Shown: one piece after another, positions 18,670 through 27,302 of the stretch | Position numbering within the stretch: position 1 is the stretch's first letter | How the letters are laid out: each line of letters starts with the position of its first letter | NCBI GenBank assembly: GCA_964601225.1 | Contig: CAZRMM010000002.1 | Location: forward strand, 1-64,000 | Direction of reading: 5' to 3' | DNA: 64,000 nucleotides | Origin: CAYRGC01 sp964601225 | GTDB taxonomy: Bacteria; Patescibacteriota; Gracilibacteria; Peribacterales; Peribacteraceae | The notes under the pieces: generated by a model | Seen by the model: the letters and a program-made list of their open reading frames with translations, nothing else | What the model was told of the DNA's origin: nothing | The model's database searches: none | Made by a program: the position numbers and the translations under genes

Positions 18670-18930
18670 CAGAAGTGATTTGGCTTTATAGCAACGAATA
18701 CTATGATCACTTTTTGTATGCGAAAGAAAAACAATACATGCGCGGAGCCCTTATTATAAATAAAAAGTAACAATCTGCGAAAGAAAATGAATGATGAAAA
18801 TAATGGTTTTCACCTTCAGAAAGGGCTCAAACGAATATTCAAATTTCGCACGATCCACTGCGTACCGCGAAAGTCGCTTTCGACAGAATCGTAACAAGGT
18901 TCTACCACGTTGATACACCTATCTTTTCAT
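18670..18930. other. AT-rich intergenic region with possible 35-residue ORF
   Basis: About 260 nt between two minus-strand genes, clearly more AT-rich than the surroundings. It contains TTATTATAAATAAAAAG, several -10-like strings for the RlpA gene, and a hairpin around 18867-18884 (CGAAAG-TCG-CTTTCG). A plus-strand ORF of 35 codons (18787-18894, beginning MNDENNGFHL, basic) lies downstream of a TATAAA-like box. I cannot tell whether it is translated. No tRNA or known RNA family was recognised. Confidence 0.4.
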
Positions 18931-19923
18931 TTACTGCACATAGACCATTTCTTCGACACGCATGCCGAACTTCCCCGGAAAATACACGCCGGGTTCCACG
19001 GCTAGTACTTCTCCCGCACGGAGAATCATATCTTTCGCCTTCAGGGAGAGCGTGGGGCCTTCATGCACGTCGAGACCGACACCGTGACCCAAGGCATGCG
19101 TGAAGTATTCGTCGAGCCCCTCGCGCGAAAGTATGTCGCGAGCCATGCGATCGAGGGAGCGCGAACTTGCGCCGTTTCTCGCTGAAGACATCGCGGCATT
19201 CAGGGCTTCCAAAAGTGTTGAATGGACTTTCTGTTGCACGCGCGTGGGAGGCGCAGTGAAGAAGACCTGGCTCATGTCGGCGCAGTAGCCTCCGACAAGC
19301 GCACCGACATCGATCTGCACGACGTGGCCCTTCCTCAGGAGCCGTGTCGTGGGCCGATGGTGGGGACACGCCGTATGCGTACCGAACGCGACGATCGGCT
19401 CGAACGAAAGGCCATCTGCGCCGAGTTCCAGTGCCCATATCGCGAGTTTCCGTGCAAGCTGCTGCTCGGTAAGCGGACGTCGAATGACCGCCGGCACTCT
19501 GCGCAGAAGTTCACGGGTAATGCGATGAGCCCTGCGGAGCAAACGTTCTTCCTCTTGGCTTTTCGTCCGACGAAAATCTTCGATGATCCCGGACGACTGA
19601 ATGAATTTTGTCTTTGCAAATCTTTTTTTCCATCCGTTTTTGCGCAAAACGGTGACATTATCTGCCTCAAAGGCACACATGGGAATCTTCTGGAGCGTCT
19701 TCTCAACAGCCAAAATGTCCTTCACGAGGATGCCCGGGTACGCCCGCGAAGCCATTTCGTGGTATCGAGCATCGATGAAAAGCGTCATTTTCCTCTCGTG
19801 TATAAGCAAAATACCAGCGCTGACGGGAAGACCCGACAGGTACCGAATATTGACGAGATTCGTCACCAGAAGCGCCGGGGCGGGCGATCGGGAGAGCACC
19901 TCTGTTGCTGCACGCGGTCTCAT
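18931..19923 (-). CDS. M24-family aminopeptidase (Xaa-Pro dipeptidase-like)
   Basis: Metallopeptidase of 330 residues. The N-terminal creatinase-like domain includes TNLVNIRYLSG. The C-terminal pita-bread domain carries the metal ligands: D in VQIDVG, D in CADMSQVF, H in ALGHGVGLDVHE, and E in AVEPGVY and VEEMVYV. It is likely to remove N-terminal residues before proline or act on dipeptides in the cytoplasm. The start at 19923 (MRPRAATEV) is preferred over the ATG at 19950 because TACACT (19931-19936) ends seven nt upstream of it, so a transcript from that box would begin downstream of 19950. Confidence 0.9.
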   Translation of the reverse strand: MRPRAATEVLSRSPAPALLVTNLVNIRYLSGLPVSAGILLIHERKMTLFIDARYHEMASRAYPGILVKDILAVEKTLQKIPMCAFEADNVTVLRKNGWKKRFAKTKFIQSSGIIEDFRRTKSQEEERLLRRAHRITRELLRRVPAVIRRPLTEQQLARKLAIWALELGADGLSFEPIVAFGTHTACPHHRPTTRLLRKGHVVQIDVGALVGGYCADMSQVFFTAPPTRVQQKVHSTLLEALNAAMSSARNGASSRSLDRMARDILSREGLDEYFTHALGHGVGLDVHEGPTLSLKAKDMILRAGEVLAVEPGVYFPGKFGMRVEEMVYVQ

Positions 19924-19930
19924 GGGAAAG

Positions 19931-19936
19931 AGTGTA
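19931..19936 (-). promoter_or_regulatory. -10 box (GGC-TACACT) that decides the M24 peptidase start
   Basis: TACACT on the minus strand ends seven nt before the ATG at 19923 and lies inside the longer alternative ORF, so it argues for the shorter protein and a leaderless mRNA. Confidence 0.5.
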
Positions 19937-19986
19937 GCCGCGAGGCGCATTTTGTGCTATCATACTGAGACAAACCCATACCTCAT

Positions 19987-20358
19987 ATGACCCTCCGTTC
20001 TCTGACGAGCTCGATCACGTTTCCCCTCCTTTCGTTCGTCGAACGAGCCAGCGCCTCGGTGTTCAACGGCGGAGGTCTTGAATCCGGAGTCCAGGCAGCG
20101 GGAGAAATTTCCGGAACGAGTCATCTGACACTCCGTGAAGCGATTCTCAGTCTGTTGTATCAGGTGCTGAGCTACCTCGCACTCTTGGGAGTATTCATGA
20201 TCATCATTGGAGGCGCCTATCTCATCGTGAGCGGCGGCTCGGACGAAATTAAGGAAAAGGTGAAAAAGATCGTGCTCTACGTCGTCATCGGTCTCATCAT
20301 CGTGCTCCTCGCACGCGTCATCGTCGGCTTCTTCACCCAGGGCCTCTTCCTCGGATGA
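19987..20358 (+). CDS. VirB2/TrbC-like small membrane protein (putative pilin-like subunit)
   Basis: A 123-residue protein with an amphipathic N-terminus and two strong membrane helices (LLGVFMIIIGGAYLIVSGG, and VLYVVIGLIIVLLARVIVGF) separated by a charged loop (DEIKEKVKK). This is the architecture of VirB2/TrbC-type subunits common in Patescibacteria. VirB2 polymers form the conjugative pilus or channel. Its stop overlaps the start of the next gene by four nt (ATGA). An extended -10 (TGC-TATCAT, 19955-19963) precedes it. The assignment rests on topology and on the two VirD4-like ATPases elsewhere in the window. Confidence 0.7.
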   Translation: MTLRSLTSSITFPLLSFVERASASVFNGGGLESGVQAAGEISGTSHLTLREAILSLLYQVLSYLALLGVFMIIIGGAYLIVSGGSDEIKEKVKKIVLYVVIGLIIVLLARVIVGFFTQGLFLG

Positions 20359-22862
20359 ACCTCTTACGCTTCCGCCATCGACTTGCCCCAGCACTCGCGC
20401 TCCTCGCGCTGAGCGCGACGGCATTCGCGCAGGAACTCGTCGCCATCCCCCAAGAGCAACCGATCACCGTTCCGGTCGGGGAGATTTTCGAGATCATCGG
20501 TGCCGGCCTCCCCGCAGACGCATGGAGCTGGACTCTGACGAAAGACGGTACGTTCCTGGAAGCAAGCCGCGAACGCATCTTCCACTTACGTCTGCTTGAA
20601 ACGGGCAGATACAGCCTGGAAGCGATTGTTTCGAATCCGGAGCACGGGACGCAAATTCGCAGAAATGTCTCTCTCGATGCTCAGCAGATTCCTGCGGAAC
20701 CACCCGCTGCGACCGATATGCTGGTAGTCGCCGATCCGGCGTTCACGACCGAGGGAATCGTCCTTCCCGAGGGCCGACAGCTCCTGAAGCTCACGCCTAC
20801 GGGAAACGCCAACGGCCGCATCCACGTGGATTTGGACTCACTGCACGACGCCGACGGCGACGGTAACGCCGCCAACGACGACGAGACGCAGGGGGCGCTG
20901 TTCGCAACGGACGGAACGCCGATCTTCGTCTGGTTCCCTCGCGTCACTCGTGGACAATCCTTGATCCTCACGGCAGAAACGACAAACGGATCTCCCGCCC
21001 AGGCGATCGTCCCCATCACAGGGAAAGACGTATTGGAAGAAGAAAATGACACCGACAACTTGCCTCCGCTGACGCCAAACGACATCCATGTGAACGTGAA
21101 CGGCAATGGCGACGTGACGTTTGCCATGCCGGTCACCGCGGACCGGCAAGACGTGATCCTCTATCGATGGGATTTCGGCGACGGGCATGACAGTCTTCGC
21201 GACGTGCCCACGCACCGATATTTCCAAGAGGGCACCTATACGGTGAAGGCGCAGGCTGTCGACATGCGAACGGGCAATGTCGTCACGAGCGCGGAACGAG
21301 AGATCACCATCACGGCTTCGGATATGCTCCCGCCCTCCTCGTCCGGTTCAAGCGAGGGTCAGAACTTGTCAGAACAATCCAGCTCCGTACGGGGAAACTC
21401 TTCAAGCTCGGCAATGGGAACTGCCTCATCTGCTTCCCAAGCGAGCACTTCTTCGGCGGCATCGACGGGAGGAATCGTAAAGACGACCATTCTCTGGACC
21501 GTTCTGAAACTCATGGGCGTAGCCATTCTTGCACTCGTCGTGGGCATCGGATTGAGCTGGCTACTGGGAAAAATCATCAAGATGTTCCGCACAAGAAGCG
21601 AGAACGTTCAGGATAGCGGAGCGACTCGAGCAGGAAGGCCCGATCTTCTTTCTCCCGCCCCCGCCGTCACCCTTCGAAAAAACACGGCCACTGAACAATC
21701 GCCACCGCAGGTAACGGAAGCCGCTCCTGCGGAAGCAATCGATGAATCCAAGGCTCCATCCTGGCTGAAGAAAGGACTGGAGACGTCGATAGTCGATACC
21801 CCCGCACCAATCTCCGAACCTGCACCGATGCCCGCGCCGATCGAGTCCGTTGCGGAAGTGCCCGCTCCTGCGCCTTCCGGAGAGGCTCTTCCCTCGACGA
21901 CACCCGTCCAGGAACCGACGCCCGCCCCCGTCGATACCGCCGCACTGCCGCCGTGGCTCGCGCAGTCAACCGACGCAACGACGCCCGCCCCCGTGGAACC
22001 GGCACCGGCAACAACCGCAACCCAAGATTCCCTGCCTCCGTGGCTCTCATCCGGCATGGATGCACCTCTGTCACCCGCAGACGCGCAAGCATCTAGCAAA
22101 CCGGTGACGGAACCTCCGGCCGTCCTTCCGCCGGCTGCCGTCTTGGAGCCGACGACGGCCCCGGAGCCAATGTCCGCGCCGGTACCCATGACCGAACCTG
22201 AACCTGCGACATCGGCTCAAGACCCTCTTCCTCCGTGGCTGCAGCAGGCAAGTGAACCAATTCCTCCGTCGACAGAACCCGCGGCGGGACCGGCCGTAGT
22301 CGGCACGCAGGAGACGCCGTCGAATCAGGAGACGCTTCCCTCGTGGCTCCAGCAGGACACTGGCAGTACAGCAGAAGCTGCTCCCGCAGTCGAACCGGAA
22401 CCGGCCGTCGAGAAGAACGCGCCTGTTCCGACTGCCGCCGAGACCGTGACGGTGCCGGACAAGCCGCTTCAGGCGGCGGCAACGGTCGCACAAGAGACGA
22501 CTGCACCCGCAACGCAGACGACTGCGACAGCAGCGGACGATGTTGCAAAGGCCGAACGGGAACGTGAGCGCCGGCGTCGAAAGCGTCAACGCTACCGCGA
22601 GAACCTCAAGAAGCGCCAGGGCGCAGAGAAGACGTCCGTGGATGCTTCCGCATCACCGATGCCGAAGAAAACGGTCGCGCCCCCGGCCCCCACTCCGTCA
22701 ACCTCGACGGCCGAAGCCGCGCCGAAGCCGGAAACCAAGCCGATCCCTGCCGCCGACGACGACGTGGCCTTCGTGATCCGCGCCGACAGCATCACGCCGC
22801 CGCACGTCGATCCGCCCGTCGAACCCAAGGACGATGACGACGGCGACGTGGGTCACCCCTAA
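20355..22862 (+). CDS. Membrane protein: exported PKD/Ig-like domain, one TM helix, long Pro/Ala tail with LPPWL repeats
   Basis: An 835-residue protein with five visible parts. (1) A signal peptide (LAPALALLALSATAFAQ). (2) An extracellular beta-rich region ending in a PKD domain (about 253-310, YRWDFGDGHD). (3) A serine-rich linker (about 320-370). (4) One transmembrane helix (about 380-405). (5) A cytoplasmic tail of about 430 residues rich in P, A, T and E. The tail contains five near-regular tryptophan motifs (APSWL, LPPWL three times, LPSWL at about 465, 530, 560, 624 and 660), a very basic stretch (ERERRRRKRQRYRENLKKRQ) and an acidic end. The motifs look like docking sites for a cytoplasmic partner. 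It is translationally coupled to the VirB2-like gene, so it may link a surface appendage to an internal machine (inference). Confidence 0.75.
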   Translation: MNLLRFRHRLAPALALLALSATAFAQELVAIPQEQPITVPVGEIFEIIGAGLPADAWSWTLTKDGTFLEASRERIFHLRLLETGRYSLEAIVSNPEHGTQIRRNVSLDAQQIPAEPPAATDMLVVADPAFTTEGIVLPEGRQLLKLTPTGNANGRIHVDLDSLHDADGDGNAANDDETQGALFATDGTPIFVWFPRVTRGQSLILTAETTNGSPAQAIVPITGKDVLEEENDTDNLPPLTPNDIHVNVNGNGDVTFAMPVTADRQDVILYRWDFGDGHDSLRDVPTHRYFQEGTYTVKAQAVDMRTGNVVTSAEREITITASDMLPPSSSGSSEGQNLSEQSSSVRGNSSSSAMGTASSASQASTSSAASTGGIVKTTILWTVLKLMGVAILALVVGIGLSWLLGKIIKMFRTRSENVQDSGATRAGRPDLLSPAPAVTLRKNTATEQSPPQVTEAAPAEAIDESKAPSWLKKGLETSIVDTPAPISEPAPMPAPIESVAEVPAPAPSGEALPSTTPVQEPTPAPVDTAALPPWLAQSTDATTPAPVEPAPATTATQDSLPPWLSSGMDAPLSPADAQASSKPVTEPPAVLPPAAVLEPTTAPEPMSAPVPMTEPEPATSAQDPLPPWLQQASEPIPPSTEPAAGPAVVGTQETPSNQETLPSWLQQDTGSTAEAAPAVEPEPAVEKNAPVPTAAETVTVPDKPLQAAATVAQETTAPATQTTATAADDVAKAERERERRRRKRQRYRENLKKRQGAEKTSVDASASPMPKKTVAPPAPTPSTSTAEAAPKPETKPIPAADDDVAFVIRADSITPPHVDPPVEPKDDDDGDVGHP

Positions 22863-23644
22863 GGACGAAAATCGCCGTCGGGAAAGGCGTCGTCGAAGGA
22901 ATCCTCAAGAAGCCGTTCCAGGGTATCGGGAGGAATGACTCCGTTCCCGTCTTTCAGTCGCTCGTATCTTTCGCGGTACACCGTCAGGAAGAGATCCATG
23001 ACCGTCGACGCGAACAGAAAAACGCCGGGATGCGCCGGACAGGAGCGCCGTAATTGCGGATTGTTTTCTTCCCGGGGATAAAAGCGCGGAGACGTGAGAG
23101 CTTCGACCGTCTCCCGGCGGAAACGGTCTGAGACGTCGTCTCCGACCATCGCCTGTGTCAACGCCCGTCCAAGCCTTCTCTTGACCCCGCCGGCAATCTC
23201 GTCGGGATATCCGGCAAGCAATTCCGAGGCGGTCGCGACGGCATCCTTCTTTCGCTCGAAATCATCAGGCGGCATCGGCGACGAACCGTTATTCAGGGCG
23301 AAGGCAACCACGCACACCGCGTCGATGGCGGGCTTGAGGAAGCGCAGAATCAATTCCCGTTCCGCCTGGGGGACTTCTTCCGTCGTCAGCTGTACGAACG
23401 TCCTCAGGAGGAGATCGATGCCCGTGGCCGTGTGATTGTCCCCGACGAGAATGGTGTCCCGGAAAACCTCTTGCAGCTCCGGCAGGAACGCCAGCAAACG
23501 ATCGCGGTTCGCCGCGATAGAAAGCGCGACGGTGATGCAACGCCGCTGGAACGGCGTTTCCTTTCCCTTCTCGGGATAGGGCGGATGCCGCAGACCCGTT
23601 CTCGCCTCGAGAACGTCGCCGAGGAGTGCTTCGAGGTTCTTCAT
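22859..23644 (-). CDS. Hypothetical protein, tandem paralogue B (MKNLE family)
   Basis: 261 residues, soluble, predicted all-helical, without recognised domain. It is clearly homologous to the next gene upstream (23655-24434). Shared blocks are MKNLE-x-L-x-GDVLEA, the following Y-x-E-x-G-x-ETPF, Q-AERE/D-L/I-ILRF-x-x-PA-x-(D/E)AV, and ASE-(L/I)-LAGYP, ending in a CPAH motif. The start at 23644 is chosen by alignment to the paralogue. The spacing of ten nt to the upstream stop suggests one transcript. The stop overlaps the stop of the convergent gene by three nt. Function unknown; the pair looks like a lineage-specific duplication. Confidence 0.7.
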   Translation of the reverse strand: MKNLEALLGDVLEARTGLRHPPYPEKGKETPFQRRCITVALSIAANRDRLLAFLPELQEVFRDTILVGDNHTATGIDLLLRTFVQLTTEEVPQAERELILRFLKPAIDAVCVVAFALNNGSSPMPPDDFERKKDAVATASELLAGYPDEIAGGVKRRLGRALTQAMVGDDVSDRFRRETVEALTSPRFYPREENNPQLRRSCPAHPGVFLFASTVMDLFLTVYRERYERLKDGNGVIPPDTLERLLEDSFDDAFPDGDFRP

Positions 23645-23654
23645 CAATGGAAGA

Positions 23655-24434
23655 TCACAAAAGATCCGCCAAGGCCTCGAATTGTTTCCGAAGGATAATC
23701 TCCGACATCGTTTCTCGAGGAACGTTACCGGTCTCGTCGGCATGGCGCTCGTGCACCCCGCGATACGCCTCGTGAAAAAGAGAGAACGACGTTTCCGCAA
23801 AGGCCGAGACGGCATTGTGCGCCGGACAGTAGCGGAGTTTTTTCACCTCGGCGGAATCCTTCGCGCTTCCGGAAATTCCTTCGACAAGGATTCGTTTCGT
23901 CTCGTCCGCGAATCTCGGATCGAGATCGTCGCCGGACATGGCCACGGAAAAATGACGACCAAGGATGGCCCTGAAATTGGCGCTGATCTGCTGGGGATAC
24001 CCCGCCAGGATTTCACTGGCGCGTAGAACGAGCGGCTTCTTTTCGTACAACTCTTGCGGACGAAGCGGTGGGCTGAGTTTATAAAACGCAAAAGCGAAGT
24101 AGCTGACAGCTTCCACCGCAGGACGCTGGAAACGGAGGATGATATCCCGTTCGGCTTGCGGCAGATGAGGAAATTTTTGTTCTACGAAGGGCACCAGGTG
24201 ACCGGTAATCATATCGATAACTTCCTGATTGGGCAGCAAGGCGGAATCGGGCAGCCGTTTCACCTTCTCGCCGAACGTGCGCAAAAGTTCTTCACGGTGC
24301 TCACCGATCATCCGGGCCACCTCCGAGCACCGGAGCTCGAACGGCGTTTCGTTGCCGCCCTCGCGGTACGAGGGACGCCGGACGCCAGCCGTGGCCTCCA
24401 AAACGTCGCCGAAAAGCTTTTCGAGGTTCTTCAT
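23655..24434 (-). CDS. Hypothetical protein, tandem paralogue A (MKNLE family)
   Basis: 259 residues, homologous to the downstream gene across its length (same helical pattern; ILRFQRPAVEAVSYFAFAFY matches ILRFLKPAIDAVCVVAFALN). The conserved cysteine/histidine (YCPAHNAV here, CPAHPGVF in the paralogue) may bind metal or matter structurally. The start is the ATG at 24434, with TTGCAT-16-TATCCT (24446-24473) as promoter and an 11-nt leader. No catalytic motif is recognised. Confidence 0.7.
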   Translation of the reverse strand: MKNLEKLFGDVLEATAGVRRPSYREGGNETPFELRCSEVARMIGEHREELLRTFGEKVKRLPDSALLPNQEVIDMITGHLVPFVEQKFPHLPQAERDIILRFQRPAVEAVSYFAFAFYKLSPPLRPQELYEKKPLVLRASEILAGYPQQISANFRAILGRHFSVAMSGDDLDPRFADETKRILVEGISGSAKDSAEVKKLRYCPAHNAVSAFAETSFSLFHEAYRGVHERHADETGNVPRETMSEIILRKQFEALADLL

Positions 24435-24445
24435 GAAAAGGACGC

Positions 24446-24473
24446 AGGATAGCGCATCCCGCGCCGCATGCAA
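24446..24473 (-). promoter_or_regulatory. Predicted sigma70 promoter of the MKNLE gene pair
   Basis: TTGCAT (24468-24473), 16-nt spacer and TATCCT (24446-24451) on the minus strand, 11 nt before the ATG at 24434. Confidence 0.6.
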
Positions 24474-24587
24474 CGAACGCTGGCCATTCGGCACGATTAT
24501 CAGTACCATTCCGCAGCCCTGTGGCCCGGCTTCGCTTACGCTTTGCCGAGACCATGCGGTTCGATAGTCCACTCATTCGTACGCATG

Positions 24588-24664
24588 GCGGGCGTAGCTC
24601 AGTTGGTTAGAGCGCCAGGTTGTGGCCCTGGAGGTCGCGGGTTCAAATCCCGTCGCTCGCCCCA
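24588..24664 (+). tRNA. tRNA-His (anticodon GTG)
   Basis: A complete cloverleaf. The acceptor stem is GCGGGCG/CGCTCGC, the D arm contains AGCTCAGTTGGTTAGAGC, the anticodon arm is CCAGG-TTGTGGC-CCTGG with GTG at 34-36, and the T arm is GCGGG-TTCAAAT-CCCGT. CCA is encoded at 24662-24664. C73 and a G at 24587 fit the extra G-1:C73 pair that identifies tRNA-His. It lies about 560 nt from hisS, separated by one membrane-protein gene on the other strand. Confidence 0.97.
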
Positions 24665-24685
24665 TCGTCCTCCCTCGGACGTGAT

Positions 24686-25090
24686 TCAGCGTACGAGGAG
24701 AACCCCCATCAGCGTGAGTGCTGAGCACCAGAGGAACAGGATCCCCCAGAAGACCAGGTGCCTCTGCCAACCAGAGCGCCCGTTCGCAAGGCGAAAACCC
24801 GCGACGTACGCGAGCACGATCCCGAGCGGCAACAACCACGTGCAGAGGATCGCAAGCGGCCACGCGGCGGCATCGCCCTGCATCAGCGGATAATCGAAGA
24901 TGGACCGGTACCCGATCGGCTGGAGGACAACGGCGAAGACAGCATCCGGGAGGCCGTAGGCGAGAAAACCGGGGATGCCCATCCCGGGAATGAATCCGAA
25001 GACACCGACGGCCAGGGCCATCAGGATGATCGTCCACAGACGGAACTGTCCTTCGCTTCTACGGTACCGCACAGATTCAAAGGATAGCAT
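24686..25090 (-). CDS. Small integral membrane protein (134 aa)
   Basis: Unrecognised hydrophobic protein with about four predicted membrane helices (LWTIILMALAVGVFGFIPGM; a short GIPGFLAYGL region; WPLAILCTWLLPLGIVLAYV; LVFWGILFLWCSALTLMGVL). It resembles small DUF4064/DUF4190-type membrane proteins only in topology. The start ATG at 25090 (MLSFESVRYRR) is the first giving a sensible cytoplasmic N-terminus; the frame stays open much further upstream but only as a shadow of hisS. It is divergent from hisS with 129 nt between. Confidence 0.65.
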   Translation of the reverse strand: MLSFESVRYRRSEGQFRLWTIILMALAVGVFGFIPGMGIPGFLAYGLPDAVFAVVLQPIGYRSIFDYPLMQGDAAAWPLAILCTWLLPLGIVLAYVAGFRLANGRSGWQRHLVFWGILFLWCSALTLMGVLLVR

Positions 25091-25219
25091 CGCTGCAGCT
25101 TGTCCGCACTGCATCCGTCCGGAGAGCCACGGGAAGACCTTCGTTCGGCGATTTGCCGGTTGTTTCCCCGTCATTTTCCCTTCCCCAAGCCAATCTTTTT
25201 CGGTAGACTGGGGTCCGCT

Positions 25220-26566
25220 ATGTCCGAACCGCTCTTCCGCACACCCAAAGGCACGCACGACGTCCTCCCCGAGGACCACCAGTACATGACCTACATCAAG
25301 AAGGCCGTACGTCATCGGGCACGTCAGGCGGGCTATAGGCGCATCGATCCCCCGATGTTCGAGCATAGGGGCGTTTTCGAGCGCGGTATCGGCGAGCACA
25401 CGGACATCGTGGAGAAAGAACTCTTCGGCGTGGTCGGGAAAAAGGGCGACGACAGCAAGGAACGCGAGTTCGCCCTCCGTCCGGAGTTCACCGCGGGCAT
25501 CTGCCGCGCGTACGTGGAGCACGGCATGCAGCAACTGCCACAGCCGGTCGAGCTCTACGCCATCGGACAGTGCTTCCGCTACGACCGTCCGCAGAAGGGC
25601 CGCTACCGCCAGTTCCATCAGTTCGACTTCGAGGTGATCGGCCTTAAGGACGCGTCGCTCGACGCGCAGCTCATCCATGTCCTCACGAAGATCTTCAGCG
25701 ACCTCCAGATCCTCGATCGCCTCTCGCTGCAGCTCAACAACATCGGGGACAGCGAGGCGAGAAAGGCATTCGTACAGGCGCTGAAGGACTTCTTCATCGG
25801 CAAGGAGCGTAACCTCCCGCCCGACGACCAGCGCCGGCTCCAGACCAATCCCCTGCGCCTCCTGGACTCCAAGGAAGAGGACACGCAGATCCTGCTTAAG
25901 AACGCCCCGACTCTCGAGCAGTTCATCAGCACGGAAAGTCGCGAATACCACGAGACGCTGCTCGAGTACCTGGAGACCCTCGGCGTGAAGTACGTCGCCA
26001 ACAAGGGCCTCGTGCGCGGTCTCGACTACTACAACCAGACCGTCTTCGAGTTCTGGGACAGCTCCACCGGCGCGCAGAACGCGGTGGGCGGCGGCGGACG
26101 CTACGACGGGCTCATTGAGCTCCTCGGCGGTAAGCCGACGCCGGGCATCGGTTTCGCCTGCGGCATGGAACGCGTCATCTGGCACATGAAGGAGGCCGGC
26201 ATCACGGCCCCGGACAAGGACCAGGTGGACGTCTTCGTGGCGCAACTGGGACCCGAGGCAAAAAAGCAATGTCTCAAGCTCGTCTCCGATCTCCGCGAGA
26301 AGGGCGTGCACACCGTCGGCGCGCTCGGCGAGGCGAGCCTCAAGAGCCAGATGCGCCTGGCCGACAAATTCGAGGCCCGGTACGCGCTGCTGCTCGGCAA
26401 GATCGAGGTAAAGGAAGGCACGATCATCCTTCGCGACATGAAGGCCGGGAAACAGAAGCAAATAAAGTACAACGACGCCATTCCCCAGGTGATCGAGTTG
26501 CTCGGCCAGAAAAACCTGGACACTTACGTACTCAAAGACCACCTCGGCACGTACGAGATGGAGTAA
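25220..26566 (+). CDS. hisS: Histidyl-tRNA synthetase
   Basis: Class II synthetase charging tRNA-His, whose gene is nearby. The 448-residue protein has class II motif 1 around RRIDPPMFEH, motif 2 FRYDRPQKGRYRQFHQFDFE, the histidine-A motif LVRGLDYYNQTVFEF and motif 3 GIGFACGMERV, then the C-terminal anticodon-binding domain (VDVFVAQLG). The ATG at 25220 follows TAGACT (25204-25209) by ten nt. A glycosyltransferase gene begins one nt after the stop. Confidence 0.96.
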   Translation: MSEPLFRTPKGTHDVLPEDHQYMTYIKKAVRHRARQAGYRRIDPPMFEHRGVFERGIGEHTDIVEKELFGVVGKKGDDSKEREFALRPEFTAGICRAYVEHGMQQLPQPVELYAIGQCFRYDRPQKGRYRQFHQFDFEVIGLKDASLDAQLIHVLTKIFSDLQILDRLSLQLNNIGDSEARKAFVQALKDFFIGKERNLPPDDQRRLQTNPLRLLDSKEEDTQILLKNAPTLEQFISTESREYHETLLEYLETLGVKYVANKGLVRGLDYYNQTVFEFWDSSTGAQNAVGGGGRYDGLIELLGGKPTPGIGFACGMERVIWHMKEAGITAPDKDQVDVFVAQLGPEAKKQCLKLVSDLREKGVHTVGALGEASLKSQMRLADKFEARYALLLGKIEVKEGTIILRDMKAGKQKQIKYNDAIPQVIELLGQKNLDTYVLKDHLGTYEME

Positions 26567-26567
26567 C

Positions 26568-27293
26568 ATGTCCGCCCGGCCCACCGCCACCGTCGTCATC
26601 CCCGCCTTCAACGAAGAGACGATCATCGGCTCGTGCCTGGAAGCGCTCTGCCATCAGGATACCGACTCGACTTTCGAGGTGATCGTCGTCGATAACCGTT
26701 CCAGCGATCGTACGGGGGAAGTTGCACGCGGCTATGCATCGCGTCTCAACCTCACGGTCCTGCGCGAGGAAAAACCTGGCCGTGGGTCGGCGCGGGCCGC
26801 CGGGTTTGCCGCCGCAGGCGGCGACGTACTCTTCTCAACCGACGCCGATGCCATCGTTCCGTCGCACTGGATATCGAGCCATCTCTTTGAGCTTGAAACG
26901 CATCCGGAAGCCGTCGCCGTCACAGGTCCGGCACGCATAGTGGATCTCACTCCTTGGAAGAACGCGCTGTTGACGCATGCTTTCCCCGTGTATATCCGCA
27001 TCGGAATGTTTTTCATGGGTTACACGTGCATGAACGGCTTTAATTTCTCAATACGCAAAAACGCATACACGGCGTCGGGCGGATTCGATCCGGAGGCCGA
27101 TGCGCAGGAAGACATGGATCTGACACTGCGCGTGCGAAAACAAGGCGGAATCCGCTACATCCCCGTGGGACCGGTCATCTCGGGACGCCGCTTCCGTGAT
27201 GGCCTCCTCAAAGCTTGGATCGAGTATGCGAAGACTTTTTGGTTGAGGTTCATCCTCAAAAAACGGCGCGTTCTCCTCAGTAACGTAAAATAA
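26568..27293 (+). CDS. Glycosyltransferase family 2
   Basis: A 241-residue GT-A fold transferase: VVIPAFNEETIIGSCLEAL, VVDNRSSDRT, the metal-binding DxD in STDADAIV, and the acceptor-side motif AQEDMDLTLRVRKQG. The sugar and acceptor cannot be read from sequence; cell-envelope glycan or lipid synthesis is typical. A C-terminal hydrophobic/basic segment (FWLRFILKKRRVL) may associate with membrane. It starts one nt after the hisS stop and is very likely co-transcribed with it. It is convergent with a family 4 glycosyltransferase nine nt away. Confidence 0.9.
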   Translation: MSARPTATVVIPAFNEETIIGSCLEALCHQDTDSTFEVIVVDNRSSDRTGEVARGYASRLNLTVLREEKPGRGSARAAGFAAAGGDVLFSTDADAIVPSHWISSHLFELETHPEAVAVTGPARIVDLTPWKNALLTHAFPVYIRIGMFFMGYTCMNGFNFSIRKNAYTASGGFDPEADAQEDMDLTLRVRKQGGIRYIPVGPVISGRRFRDGLLKAWIEYAKTFWLRFILKKRRVLLSNVK

Positions 27294-27302
27294 ACCGCGA
27301 CA

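Noticed and set aside
18885..18902. TCGTAACAAGGT, identical to part of the conserved 16S rRNA 3' region
   Set aside because: Only 12 nt match; the flanks do not continue as 16S rRNA and there is no anti-Shine-Dalgarno tail downstream, so chance is the simplest explanation.
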